DNA from: CAXXHQ01 sp963665265
Lineage (GTDB): Bacteria; Planctomycetota; Planctomycetia; Pirellulales; Thermoguttaceae
Assembly (NCBI GenBank): GCA_963665265.2
Contig: OY762224.2
Span: forward strand, 620,001 to 684,000
Direction of reading: 5' to 3'
Length of the DNA: 64,000 nucleotides
Numbering within the stretch: position 1 is the stretch's first letter; the number at the start of each line of letters is the position of its first letter. Under the pieces are notes generated by a model. That model ran no database searches. It had not been told where the DNA came from and saw only the letters and a list, made by a program, of their open reading frames with translations. Below, in pieces: positions 41,479 through 50,456 of this stretch. The position numbers and the translations under genes were made by a program.

Positions 41479-41598
41479 CGGAACGCAAGAAAAGGCCATA
41501 TAATCGAGGTTTCGCCCGTTCTTTTCGCCTCGTTCGCTCTCCGATATAATCGATTGGATGGAAAACCCGTCAAGCGAAAGTTCGGGAGCGAAAGTCGA

Positions 41599-41856
41599 AT
41601 GAGTTACAAAGACATTCTCAATATGTTGATTTGTCCGATCAGCCGCCAGCCGTTGCACCCGGCCGACGCCGCGCTGATCGCCAAAGTGAACAAAGCGGTC
41701 GGATCGGGCGGTCTCAAAGATCAGCTTGGCCGAACCATTAGCGAACCGTTCGACGAAGCGTTGGTCCGCGAGGACGGAAAAATGCTTTACCCGGTCCGAG
41801 ACGACATTCCCGTCATGCTTCCCGACGAGGCCGTCGATCTCGCTCAGCTCGCCTGA
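41599..41856 (+). CDS. Trm112-like / UPF0434 small protein
   Basis: 85 residues from ATG 41599 (GGGAG ten bases upstream). An earlier ATG at 41554 lies just after a TATAAT (41545-41550) that is probably the -10, so it is not used. The frame KDILNMLICPISRQPLHP and the end KMLYPVRDDIPVMLPDEA match the YcaR/Trm112 fold. The usual zinc-binding CPxC is reduced to CPIS, so metal binding is probably lost. Bacterial members are small, often near lipid A or tRNA modification genes, and poorly understood. It precedes the HIT gene. Confidence 0.8.
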   Translation: MSYKDILNMLICPISRQPLHPADAALIAKVNKAVGSGGLKDQLGRTISEPFDEALVREDGKMLYPVRDDIPVMLPDEAVDLAQLA

Positions 41857-41926
41857 ATAGACTAATTCTCTCGGCGGCGGTCGTTTCGCCGAGTTCTTCT
41901 TCGCATTAATTCGCATAGGCGCAATC

Positions 41927-42271
41927 ATGGCCGAGAAAACGATTTTCAAACGAATCATCGATAAAGAAATTCCCGCGAAGATCGTCTACGAGGACGATCT
42001 TTGTTTGGCGTTCGAGGACGTTCAGCCGAAAGCGCCGACGCACATCCTCGTGATTCCTAAGAAGGAAATTCCTTCGGCGGATGAAATCGCCGAGGAGGAC
42101 GAGCAACTGGTCGGCCACCTCTTCGTCGTCATTCGCAACCTCGCCGAAAAACTCGGCCTAAAGTCGGGCTACCGCATCGTCAACAATTGCGGCCCCGACT
42201 CCGGTCAAGCCGTTCCGCATTTGCACATGCATCTGCTCGCCGGTCGACAGTTCGATTGGCCGCCGGGTTAG
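41927..42271 (+). CDS. HIT-family nucleotide hydrolase (HinT-like)
   Basis: 114 residues, typical of the HinT branch. The N-terminus TIFKRIIDKEIPAKIVYEDD and the histidine triad HLHMHLLAGRQFDWPPG near the C-terminus are diagnostic; the central histidine is the nucleophile. The N-terminal zinc cysteines present in some members (CIFCKI) are replaced. These enzymes hydrolyse purine-nucleoside phosphoramidates such as AMP-lysine in the cytoplasm. The gene sits between the Trm112-like gene and ubiD, about 40 bases before ubiD. Confidence 0.95.
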   Translation: MAEKTIFKRIIDKEIPAKIVYEDDLCLAFEDVQPKAPTHILVIPKKEIPSADEIAEEDEQLVGHLFVVIRNLAEKLGLKSGYRIVNNCGPDSGQAVPHLHMHLLAGRQFDWPPG

Positions 42272-42310
42272 TCCTTCGCGAAATCCTCCACGAACGCCGC
42301 CGAAATATCC

Positions 42311-44173
42311 ATGGGCTATCGCAATCTCCGTCAGTGCGTGAACGATCTGCTGGCGACGAAGCGCATGGTCCGCATCGACGCGCCGATCGATCCGCGTCTT
42401 GAAGCGGCCGAGATTCAACGCCGGGCGTTTCGCGCCGGAGCGCCCGCCTTATACTTCTCGAACGTCGTCGGCTGCCGCTTTCCCATGGTTTGCAACCTTT
42501 TCGGCTCGATGGAGCGAGTCCGCTACATATTCCGCGACTCGCTCGACCGACTCAGCCGACTGGTCTCGTTACAAATGGATCCTTCCGACGCGCTCCGCCG
42601 TCCGAAGCTTTATATGCGGATCCCCTGGTTCGCGCTCAACGCTCGACCGAAGTCCGTTCGCGGCGGACCGGTTCTCGATTGCGAAACCTCGCTCGATCAA
42701 CTCCCGCAACTGGTCTCTTGGCCAAACGACGGCGGACCGTATATTACGCTGCCGCAAGTCTATACCGAGGACCCCGACGAGCCGGGATTCGCCCGTGCCA
42801 ACTTAGGCATGTATCGCGTGCAACTTGCCGGCGGCGAATACGAACCGAACGCCGAATGCGGCATGCACTATCAACTGCATCGTGGAATCGCCGCGCATCA
42901 TGCGGCGGCGTTGCGGCGCGGCGAGCGACTGCGTGTGAACGTCTTCGTCGGAGGTCCGCCGGCGATGACCGTGGCCGCCGTCATGCCGTTGCCCGAGGGC
43001 TTGAGCGAATTGAGCTTCGCCGGATTGCTCGGTCGAAGGCGAGTGAGGATGATCGAACGCGACGACATGCTCCCCGTCGCCGCCGAGGCCGATTTCTGCA
43101 TCGCCGGTTACCTGGAACCGAATTGCGTCAAACAAGAAGGACCGTTCGGCGATCACTTAGGCTACTACAGCATGCGTCACCCTTTTCCGACGATGCGCGT
43201 CGAGCGGGTTTATCATCGCAAAGACGCGATCTGGCCGTTCACCGTCGTCGGTCGTCCGCCGCAAGAGGATACGATCTTCGGCCAATTCGTGCATGAATTG
43301 GTCGGCCCGATTTTGCCCAAGGCCGTGCCGGGCGTGAAAGCGGTCCATGCCGTCGACGCCGCCGGCGTGCATCCGCTCCTCTTGGCCATCGGCGCCGAGC
43401 GATATGCCCCTTACGAGAAGGAACGCAAGCCGCGCGAGTTGCTCGCCTCGGCCAACGCCTTGCTCGGGCATGGCCAAATGTCGTTGGCGAAATATCTGTG
43501 GATCGCCGCCGCCGAAGACGACCCGAACTTAAGCGTCTTCGACGTGCCGCATTTTATGCGGCATGTGCTGGAGAGAATCGATTGGCGTCGGGACCTCCAT
43601 TTCCAAACGCGGACGACCGTCGACACGTTGGACTATAGCGGACGCGGCCTGCACGAAGGCTCTAAACTGGTCGTTGCGGCGGCCGGCCCGAAGCGTCGAG
43701 AATTGCCGACGACCGTCGAAGGAGCTTTTTCGCTCCCCGAAAGCTTAGGCTTCCGCAATCCGAGCGTCGCTCTGCCCGGCGTGTTAGTCGTCGAAGGACC
43801 GGCGTATTCCGCGCAAGTGAACGCAAAGAACGCTTTGGGAAAAGACGACGCCGTCGCTCGATTTTGCGAAGCGCTCGATCGCAACCATCCGATCAATCGC
43901 TTCCCGCTGGTAGTCATCGTCGATCATAGCGACTTCGCCGCGAAGAATGTGGAGAATTTCCTTTGGACGACCTTTACGAAGAGCGATCCGGCGGCCGACG
44001 TTTACGGCGTCGAATCGTTCGTCGAAGAAAAACATTGGGGATGCCTCGGCACGTTGGTCATCGACGCTAGAGCCAAGCCGCGGCACGCCCCGGAGCTGAT
44101 CGAAGACCCCGCAATTACTCGGCGCGTCGACGCCTTGGCGGCTCCGGGCGGTCCGTTGCACTCAATCCTGTAG
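42311..44173 (+). CDS. UbiD-family decarboxylase
   Basis: 620 residues, the full three-part UbiD architecture. The N-terminal part has PALYFSNVVGCRFPMVCNLF; the prenyl-FMN/metal-binding centre includes MYRVQLAGGEYEPNAECGMH and the acidic segment CVKQEGPFGDHLGYYSMRHP; the C-terminal part holds VVIVDHSDFAAKNVENFLW. UbiD enzymes use prenylated FMN, made by UbiX, for reversible non-oxidative decarboxylation of aromatic or unsaturated acids. A role in futalosine-route menaquinone synthesis is plausible for this type of organism, but no other pathway gene is nearby, so that is inference. Its stop codon starts a G-rich repeat. Confidence 0.93.
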   Translation: MGYRNLRQCVNDLLATKRMVRIDAPIDPRLEAAEIQRRAFRAGAPALYFSNVVGCRFPMVCNLFGSMERVRYIFRDSLDRLSRLVSLQMDPSDALRRPKLYMRIPWFALNARPKSVRGGPVLDCETSLDQLPQLVSWPNDGGPYITLPQVYTEDPDEPGFARANLGMYRVQLAGGEYEPNAECGMHYQLHRGIAAHHAAALRRGERLRVNVFVGGPPAMTVAAVMPLPEGLSELSFAGLLGRRRVRMIERDDMLPVAAEADFCIAGYLEPNCVKQEGPFGDHLGYYSMRHPFPTMRVERVYHRKDAIWPFTVVGRPPQEDTIFGQFVHELVGPILPKAVPGVKAVHAVDAAGVHPLLLAIGAERYAPYEKERKPRELLASANALLGHGQMSLAKYLWIAAAEDDPNLSVFDVPHFMRHVLERIDWRRDLHFQTRTTVDTLDYSGRGLHEGSKLVVAAAGPKRRELPTTVEGAFSLPESLGFRNPSVALPGVLVVEGPAYSAQVNAKNALGKDDAVARFCEALDRNHPINRFPLVVIVDHSDFAAKNVENFLWTTFTKSDPAADVYGVESFVEEKHWGCLGTLVIDARAKPRHAPELIEDPAITRRVDALAAPGGPLHSIL

Positions 44174-44210
44174 GGTGTAGGGCGTAGGAAACAGGGCGTT
44201 GGGCGTAGGG
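44171..44210 (+). repeat. G-rich TAGGGCGTAGGG repeat directly after the ubiD-family stop
   Basis: Five GGG runs in about 38 bases, with irregular repeats of GTAGGGC. The UbiD stop codon TAG is itself the first part. A related sequence follows the stop of the gene ending at 53876. A G-quadruplex is possible but has one long loop. Confidence 0.5.
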
Positions 44211-44251
44211 ATCGTTGAATTGCCGGTTAAGCAGAACGGGACTGAATAAAA

Positions 44252-45103
44252 ATGGTCGAACAAACGCTGATCGTCGCTTGGTTCTTTTTACTCGGCGCGA
44301 CGATCGGCAGCTTTATGAACGTCGTCGTTTACCGCTTGCCGCTCCGAATGAGCCTTTCGCGGCCGGGTTCGCATTGTCCCCTTTGCGGTCATGCGATCCG
44401 CTGGTTCGACAATGTGCCCGTCGCCGGGTGGATATTTCTCGGCGGAAAATGCCGCGATTGCCATGCGCCGATTTCGCCCCGCTATCCCCTCGTCGAAGCC
44501 TGGACCGGCTCCGTCTTCGCCCTGCTTGCCGCAACGGAAATCTTCTATATGGCCGGGGGCGGAACGCATCTCGTCGCCTCGCCGCTAAACGTATTTCATC
44601 TTGGCGGAATCCGTCTAGCCGCCGGCGTCTGTCTCATTCACGCCTTTCTACTTTGCACGTTGTTTTGCGCCGCGGCGATCGAAACGTCGGGCAAAAAAAT
44701 TCCCTCGCAACTATTCCTGCCCGCTTTCTTCGTTAGTCTGATCGGCTTCGCGATCGCGCCTCAATGGTTTCCCGCTACAATTGCCGTCAAGTTTCCGTTC
44801 TCCTCCATGACGATGAACGATCGATTGCTGAGCCTCGTCGTCGCCTCGGCCGTCGGCGGATTGATCGCGCTCGTCGAATCTAAGTTGAAAAAGCAAGACT
44901 TTACCTCGGCCGACGCTCTGGCGGCCGTCAGCGTCGGACTCGCTCTTGGATGGCAAGCCGGCCTCGTCGCGCCTGCGGCGGCGTTCGTCTTAACTGGAAT
45001 TGCGAATGCGACCGGCGCCCGCAAGATTCCCGCGGCGCGAGCCGCCTCGACGTGGCTCTACGTCCTTTCGCTACTTTGGATCGTCTTTAGCGTCGCCTTA
45101 TAG
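44252..45103 (+). CDS. Prepilin-peptidase-like membrane protein (A24 family, degenerate active site)
   Basis: 283 residues. The N-terminal domain is typical of PilD: GATIGSFMNVVVYRLPLRMS followed by two Cys pairs (CPLCGH and CRDCHA) that bind zinc and help methylate pilins. About seven further helices follow. The two catalytic aspartates of aspartic prepilin peptidases are poorly kept: the first motif reads AIETSGKKIPS, with Glu replacing Asp, and the second reads FTSADALAAVSVG instead of GxGDxKLxxxxG. The protein may be inactive as a protease or of altered specificity. No pilin or secretion genes are adjacent. Confidence 0.82.
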   Translation: MVEQTLIVAWFFLLGATIGSFMNVVVYRLPLRMSLSRPGSHCPLCGHAIRWFDNVPVAGWIFLGGKCRDCHAPISPRYPLVEAWTGSVFALLAATEIFYMAGGGTHLVASPLNVFHLGGIRLAAGVCLIHAFLLCTLFCAAAIETSGKKIPSQLFLPAFFVSLIGFAIAPQWFPATIAVKFPFSSMTMNDRLLSLVVASAVGGLIALVESKLKKQDFTSADALAAVSVGLALGWQAGLVAPAAAFVLTGIANATGARKIPAARAASTWLYVLSLLWIVFSVAL

Positions 45104-45247
45104 CGATTCTATCGGCTGTGCCGGGCGTTTCTTCCTCGGCGCATGAACCTAAAGTCAATCATGGGGTAAAATTAGAAAGCTACTTCTGCGCTCTTTATCC
45201 GAGCGAAAGTTCAAAGCATTTTCACGCCGATCGCGGAGACGAATACG

Positions 45248-46141
45248 ATGAACGACCATGAACGCCATATCGAAAACATCCAAAAAATTACACGCTCTTT
45301 GAGCTATCGCTTGGCGTACCAGGACGTCGATTTCTTGATGGAGCCGGAACTCAGGGCGGCCCGCATGGAGCTGGAGCTGCTCAAGCCGGAGCTCTATCTT
45401 CATAAGAAAAATATTCACTCGACGATCGTCGCGTTCGGCAGCGCGAGAATTCCCGAGCCGGTTCTCTCGCAAGAAATATTAGAGCGAGCCGAAACGCGAT
45501 TGGCCGAGACCCCGAACGATCCTCGTCGTCGCCGTGAAGTCGAGCGCCATCGCGAGATGGTCAATTTGAGTCGTTACTACGACGTCGCCCGCGAGTTCGG
45601 CAAGCTTGTTTCGCAAGAAAGTCTGCGCGGCGGCGGTTGCGACTACGTGGTCGTTACCGGCGGCGGGCCGGGAATCATGGAGGCGGCCAATCGCGGAGCC
45701 TACGACGTCGGCGCCCCAAGCGTCGGTTTCAACATCGCTCTGCCCCATGAACAGCAGCCGAACCCGTATATCACTCCCGAGCTGTGCTTTCAGTTCCGCT
45801 ATTTCGCCGTGCGAAAATTCCATTTCCTTTTGCGAGCGAAGGCGCTGGCGGCCTTTCCCGGCGGATTCGGCACGCTCGACGAACTGTTCGACGCCCTCAC
45901 CCTTCGACAAACCGGTCGCATGCAGGTCATTCCGATCATTCTCTTCGGGCGGGCGTTTTGGGAACGGACGATCGATTTTCAATTCCTGGCCGACTCGGGC
46001 GTAATCGACGATAATGATTTGGATCTAATCCACTTCGTCGAAGAACCGGCCGAAGCCTGGAAGATCATTAGCCAATTTCATCATCTCCGAGCCGAACAAG
46101 AAGCCGCCTCTTTGCGTAGCGACGGTTGGGACGCTGATTAA
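45248..46141 (+). CDS. LOG-family protein (TIGR00730-type Rossmann fold)
   Basis: 297 residues. The hallmark motifs GGGPGIMEAANRGAYDVG and PGGFGTLDELFDALTLRQTG define the LOG/lysine-decarboxylase-like family, whose active members release ribose 5-phosphate from nucleoside monophosphates (cytokinin activation in plants, purine/pyrimidine nucleotide hydrolysis in bacteria). An N-terminal helical extension of about 110 residues, rich in charged residues (PNDPRRRREVERHREMVN), is longer than in the short plant enzymes. Cytoplasmic. The physiological substrate is not evident from the neighbours. Confidence 0.9.
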   Translation: MNDHERHIENIQKITRSLSYRLAYQDVDFLMEPELRAARMELELLKPELYLHKKNIHSTIVAFGSARIPEPVLSQEILERAETRLAETPNDPRRRREVERHREMVNLSRYYDVAREFGKLVSQESLRGGGCDYVVVTGGGPGIMEAANRGAYDVGAPSVGFNIALPHEQQPNPYITPELCFQFRYFAVRKFHFLLRAKALAAFPGGFGTLDELFDALTLRQTGRMQVIPIILFGRAFWERTIDFQFLADSGVIDDNDLDLIHFVEEPAEAWKIISQFHHLRAEQEAASLRSDGWDAD

Positions 46142-46184
46142 GAATCGTATGCAATTATCCGACAATTCGATTTTGGAGCGAATT

Positions 46185-47438
46185 ATGCCGAAACGGCAAT
46201 TCAACGGTTTACGCCTCGTTCTAGCGGCGTTCGTCGCGATTTCGTTCGCAATGAACGATATTTCATTTGCGGCCGACGGAACGAAAACTAGTAAGAAAAC
46301 GGACGCCAAAACGACGGACAAGGCTCCGACCGCGAAGCCCGCGACGAAAGCGCCCGACGCGAAAACGCCGTCCGACGCCGACCCGTACGCCGTTCCCGAC
46401 GGATCGAACGATGTGCTTCTGATGTTCGTGCGAACCATGTACGTGCAACGCATGCAAGGCGGCGCCGCCGAAAAAGCGAATGAGGCGATCGCCAAGGCCG
46501 TCGAAAAAATCCTCGCGTCGAAGCCGACCGAACTCGAACGGCAGTACGCCCTGCAATATCGCGTCTGGACGTTGGAGACCGCCGAGAAGACCCTGGCATA
46601 CGCAGAAGAGTTGAAGAAAAAAGGGCGCCCCGACGACGCCCATCAAGTTCGTTCGATGTACTTCACTTTCAAAATCAATCAAGACGTGGTGGAATCGTCG
46701 GAAGGCAAGAAAAAATGGCGTAAGGACTGCGACGACGCGATCGCATTTCTCCAAGAAGGCTCGGCGCGTCCCTCCGATATCCAGTTGGCGACGACGATCG
46801 GCGACGCCGCCGAAACCTACGGCGATCCGAACGACGCCGCGAAAATGTACATCGACTTGGAAGGAATCTTTTCGCAGAGCAAAGACCCGGCGCTCCTTCG
46901 ATTTTGCGAAATCCTCACGGGCGCCTCGCGCCGCGTGAAAACCTTAGGAAATTCGCTCGACTTGAAAGGCGAGTTGCTCGCCGGCGGTCCATTGAAAATG
47001 GACGCCTATGCGGGCAAATACGTACTCGTCTATTTTTGGGCGAGCTACTCCGGCTCCTGCACGGTCGATCTCCCCTATCTGGAACGCGCTTACGATAAAT
47101 ACAAAGAAAAAGGTTTTGAAATTCTCGGCTTCAGCGTTGATAGCGATCGGAAAGCGCTGGAGAACTACGTTGCGGCGAAGAAAATCCGTTGGCCTGTCGT
47201 ATACGGTCCGACGGGACCGAGTCCGTCGGCCAACTACTACGGCGTGACGAACGTCCCTTGCATGATTTTGCTCGGCCGCGACGGCGAAGTGATTCAACTG
47301 CGATTGCACGCGTCGGAGTTGGATAAAGCGCTCGAAAAAGTTTTCGCTCCCTACGACGGACCGACCGAAGAGGAGCTCGCCAAAAAAGAAGCGGCCAAAA
47401 AGCCCGCCAAAAAAACGCCCGCAAAAAAAGACAAATAG
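46185..47438 (+). CDS. Secreted thioredoxin-fold protein with SGSC active site
   Basis: 417 residues from ATG 46185 (GGAG six bases upstream), beginning with a signal peptide (LVLAAFVAISFAMNDISFA). A Lys/Ala/Pro linker and a helical, TPR-like central part come next, then a TlpA/redoxin-like domain (about 280-395) with KYVLVYFWASYSGSC, YDKYKEKGFEILGFSVDSD and the cis-Pro region YGVTNVPCMILLG. The usual CxxC is SGSC: the attacking first Cys is Ser. It cannot work as an ordinary dithiol oxidoreductase; single-Cys, peroxiredoxin-like or structural roles are open. The Lys-rich tail (KPAKKTPAKKDK) is notable. Confidence 0.85.
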   Translation: MPKRQFNGLRLVLAAFVAISFAMNDISFAADGTKTSKKTDAKTTDKAPTAKPATKAPDAKTPSDADPYAVPDGSNDVLLMFVRTMYVQRMQGGAAEKANEAIAKAVEKILASKPTELERQYALQYRVWTLETAEKTLAYAEELKKKGRPDDAHQVRSMYFTFKINQDVVESSEGKKKWRKDCDDAIAFLQEGSARPSDIQLATTIGDAAETYGDPNDAAKMYIDLEGIFSQSKDPALLRFCEILTGASRRVKTLGNSLDLKGELLAGGPLKMDAYAGKYVLVYFWASYSGSCTVDLPYLERAYDKYKEKGFEILGFSVDSDRKALENYVAAKKIRWPVVYGPTGPSPSANYYGVTNVPCMILLGRDGEVIQLRLHASELDKALEKVFAPYDGPTEEELAKKEAAKKPAKKTPAKKDK

Positions 47439-47459
47439 AAGGCGGCGCGCTCGCACACG

Positions 47460-48347
47460 TCAGTTTCCGAAGTTCGCGATCTCGTTTTCGTCGACGGCGA
47501 TGATGCAAAGATTGTTTTCGTCGGCGAAGGCGAGGACGTCGTCGCGATCGATAAGGATTGTCTTGCCCGCTTCGACCGCCAGAACGCTGCCGCCCCCGGC
47601 AATGATCGACTCCAGCGTGTTCCGCCCGATCGCCGGAACGTCGAACCGCATGTCCTGTTGCGGCTTGGCGACTTTGACCACCGTGAAACCGCCGGCCTTG
47701 CAAAGCTCGCCCGCGCGACGAATGCAAAGATCCGTCCCTTCGACCGCCTCCACGGCGATGACCGCTTGGTCTTTGACCACCACGCTCTGGCCGACGTCGA
47801 GCCGCCCCATCTCTTTCGCCATTCGCCAACCGAAGGCGACGTCTTTCTTTTGCCAGGCGCTCGGCGCGCGGCGCGTCAATAATCCGGCGTGAACTAACAG
47901 GTCGGGCACGTAATCGGTTCCTGGAACGAAATGGATTCCTTCATGCGCGAATTCGTCGACGATCGCTAATAGCAACGTGTCGTCTCGCGCGTCCTGCTTC
48001 CGCGTAAGGAAATGCGGAATGAACATCTTGATCGTTCTGAAGTCGGGCAAATTCCGAAGCCATGCCGACTTCTGAAATAACTCGACCTTGAATATCTTGC
48101 CGGCCATCGTCGTTTCAACGACGTCGTGCCGCTTGAAATAGCGAACCGCTCGGCCGAATTTCATTAATCCGATCCACTCGAAATCGTCGCAAATCTCAGC
48201 CAGCTTCGGGTCCGCATGGCCGATCACGCCCAGACAATACGTCTCGCAGCCTTGGCGTCGCAACGATTCGGCGATCAGAACGGGATACCGTCCCCAGCCG
48301 GCCATGATTCCCACGCGGCGCTTTTTCGCCGGTCGTTCGCTGCTCAT
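47460..48347 (-). CDS. lpxI: UDP-2,3-diacylglucosamine diphosphatase LpxI
   Basis: 295 residues from ATG 48347; a GTG at 48359 overlapping the previous stop (GTGA) is an alternative. The N-terminus VGIMAGWGRYPVLIAESLRR and the C-terminal DUF1009 signature AKPQQDMRFDVPAIGRNTLE identify LpxI. It cleaves UDP-2,3-diacylglucosamine to lipid X and UMP, the fourth step of lipid A synthesis, and stands in for LpxH in many Gram-negative groups. It is the last gene of a tight minus-strand unit with the cytochrome lipoprotein and the DUF1573 gene. It implies an outer membrane with lipid A. Confidence 0.95.
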   Translation of the reverse strand: MSSERPAKKRRVGIMAGWGRYPVLIAESLRRQGCETYCLGVIGHADPKLAEICDDFEWIGLMKFGRAVRYFKRHDVVETTMAGKIFKVELFQKSAWLRNLPDFRTIKMFIPHFLTRKQDARDDTLLLAIVDEFAHEGIHFVPGTDYVPDLLVHAGLLTRRAPSAWQKKDVAFGWRMAKEMGRLDVGQSVVVKDQAVIAVEAVEGTDLCIRRAGELCKAGGFTVVKVAKPQQDMRFDVPAIGRNTLESIIAGGGSVLAVEAGKTILIDRDDVLAFADENNLCIIAVDENEIANFGN

Positions 48348-48355
48348 TTCGACCT

Positions 48356-50386
48356 TCACTCCGCGTCCTTATCTTTCTCATAATGTTCGACGTAGGGCCA
48401 GTACGTCTCGAACTCAAAGTCGGGACTGTTGTCCAGATCGTGGCAGTTTATGCAAAAACCCTTCTGTGCTTCTTCCTTCGTCAATCGAACCGCCTTGCGG
48501 TAACGCTCCTGCAATTTCTCGTTCGAGCCGAGTTCCGCCTTGCAATGCAACTCGCCGGGACCGTGACACGTTTCGCAACCGACGTCGATCAAATGCGGAG
48601 TCTTCTCCATGCTCACGAAGCCGTTTTCATACGGAAAGAAACGCGTCGGATTCCACCCCACCACATGACAACTCACGCATTCCGGATCGAATTGACGTGG
48701 AGGGTCGGCCTTCGCCAACGTCTCGTAGGCCGCGGCGTGCCCGGTCTTTTTCCAAATCCGATCGGAAATGTCGTGACACGATTGGCATTTCGCCGTTCCC
48801 ACGAACTTTCCGTTCGTGTCGAGTTGCGGTTGCGCGACCGGGCGAATCCCCAGCTTTTCGAGCCCGAGCGATTTCAGTTGATCCTGATAAGAGGCCATCA
48901 ACGCCTTCATCTCCGGAGCCGAGGCGAACCGCGAGTCGAGCGGCACTCGCTGGTAGCGTATTGCGTTCTCCGCCTCTTTCTCGTCGTCGTAGAACCCGAG
49001 AACGATCGCGTTCATTCCTTTGTGCCCGACTTCGATCAGCGGCGTTCTCGTGCCGGGAATCGTCTTCGGCGCGCGCGGCGGCTCCGGCGGCCCGCCCGAC
49101 GTGACGACCACTTTGAATTCCGGATGGCTCTTCGCCAATGCGATCGTTTCGTCGATCGATGCGTGGGAGAGAAGAATCAGTACGTCCGTCTTCACTTTCA
49201 ACTTGGGTAAAATCTTTTTGAGCGCCTCTTCCGGATCGACGGTCGAAACCTCGTCGTTCTTCAAGTCTTTACGTTCGGAATTGCCGAGCACGGCGACCAC
49301 GCCGATTTTCTTTCCCCCCGCCTCGATGATCTTGTAAGGGGCGGTCAAGTCGCTATCCATCCCGAACAGTCCGACGTTGGCCGACGTGAAGGGGTTCTTC
49401 TGCCCTTCGACCGCTGCCGCGACCGCCGCGACTTCGCCGGCGGGCAAACGCAAATCGCTCGCGCCGAGAGCTATCGCGTCGTAATTCATCTTCAGCATCC
49501 CGTCGACGAGCGTGTGATATTTTATTTCCGCTTGTAGACCGAACCCTCGAGCGACGCCGCCGACGTCGACAGCGACGACGGGCCAGCCCTGCTTCCGCAG
49601 CGATTCAAGGAGCGTATAACGACGTCCCATGCCCCCTTTCATCCGATCCAGGCCGGCGCATCCGCATGGCTCAATGTAACCTTCGAGCATGCCCGTGATG
49701 AAAATCGCCAACTGGGGTCGCTTCCAATTCTCAAATATCGGACCGTTCTCTTTGATCGGATCGAAGGCGACGCCGCTATGCTTTCCTTTACGAAGCGGTT
49801 TCAGATCGGCTTTCGCCGTGCCGCTTTTCGTTGCGACGCTTTTCGACGTTCCGGCGGAAGTGATTGCCGGAGCCGTCGCGTCGCCGGAAGCGGCCGCCAC
49901 AAATACCGTTTGACGCTGCGCAACCAAGGGAACGCCGTCGCCGAACGAGCCGGGGACGGTCGTTACTTCGCCGTCGCGAAGCGGATTGCCGGTCGGCTCC
50001 TCAACCGCGGGAACAAGAGGCTTCGACGTTTCCGCAGGCGAAGCGTCAACCGGCTTCCCAACGTTTTGCGTGACGGCTTCGGCTTCCTTGACCGGCGACG
50101 ATGCAGATGCCGTAGGCATACTCTCGGTCGGAGTCTCGACCGGCTTTTGAACCGCCTGATCCGCCGTGCGACGCGGACGCTTCGTGATGTCCGGAATGCC
50201 CGCGATGTCGTCCACCGAAGGCTTTTTCGAGGCGATCGGCGGCGCAGGCTCAACCGGCTTCGACGCCGTCGGAGACGTAGATATCGACTTCGTCGTTTTC
50301 GGCGGCGACGCTTTTTCGCAGCCGAGAAAGAGAACGGCCGCGACCGCGAACAGGAGAATCGAAAGGAAAATGGAATCTCGGCGCAT
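48356..50386 (-). CDS. Lipoprotein with metallophosphoesterase-like and tetrahaem cytochrome c domains
   Basis: 676 residues. A lipoprotein signal (AVAAVLFLGCEK, lipobox Cys) is followed by a Pro/Ser/Thr-rich linker of about 180 residues. The next domain (about 220-500) resembles the 5'-nucleotidase/metallophosphoesterase fold: AIFITGMLEGYIEPCGC, VDVGGVARG, DAIALGASDL, DVLILLSHASIDE, VVVTSGGPPEPP. The classic GNHE/D metal motif is not intact. The C-terminal part has four CxxCH haem sites (CQSCH, CVSCH, CETCH, CINCH), as in cytochrome c554-like proteins. It would be an envelope-anchored redox protein. The substrate is unknown. It lies between DUF1573 and lpxI. Confidence 0.87.
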   Translation of the reverse strand: MRRDSIFLSILLFAVAAVLFLGCEKASPPKTTKSISTSPTASKPVEPAPPIASKKPSVDDIAGIPDITKRPRRTADQAVQKPVETPTESMPTASASSPVKEAEAVTQNVGKPVDASPAETSKPLVPAVEEPTGNPLRDGEVTTVPGSFGDGVPLVAQRQTVFVAAASGDATAPAITSAGTSKSVATKSGTAKADLKPLRKGKHSGVAFDPIKENGPIFENWKRPQLAIFITGMLEGYIEPCGCAGLDRMKGGMGRRYTLLESLRKQGWPVVAVDVGGVARGFGLQAEIKYHTLVDGMLKMNYDAIALGASDLRLPAGEVAAVAAAVEGQKNPFTSANVGLFGMDSDLTAPYKIIEAGGKKIGVVAVLGNSERKDLKNDEVSTVDPEEALKKILPKLKVKTDVLILLSHASIDETIALAKSHPEFKVVVTSGGPPEPPRAPKTIPGTRTPLIEVGHKGMNAIVLGFYDDEKEAENAIRYQRVPLDSRFASAPEMKALMASYQDQLKSLGLEKLGIRPVAQPQLDTNGKFVGTAKCQSCHDISDRIWKKTGHAAAYETLAKADPPRQFDPECVSCHVVGWNPTRFFPYENGFVSMEKTPHLIDVGCETCHGPGELHCKAELGSNEKLQERYRKAVRLTKEEAQKGFCINCHDLDNSPDFEFETYWPYVEHYEKDKDAE

Positions 50387-50456
50387 TGAAAACCGTCCGT
50401 GGTTCTTAATTTCTTAAAATCTTTCACGCCGACCGCGCCGGCGGCGCTCGCGACCG

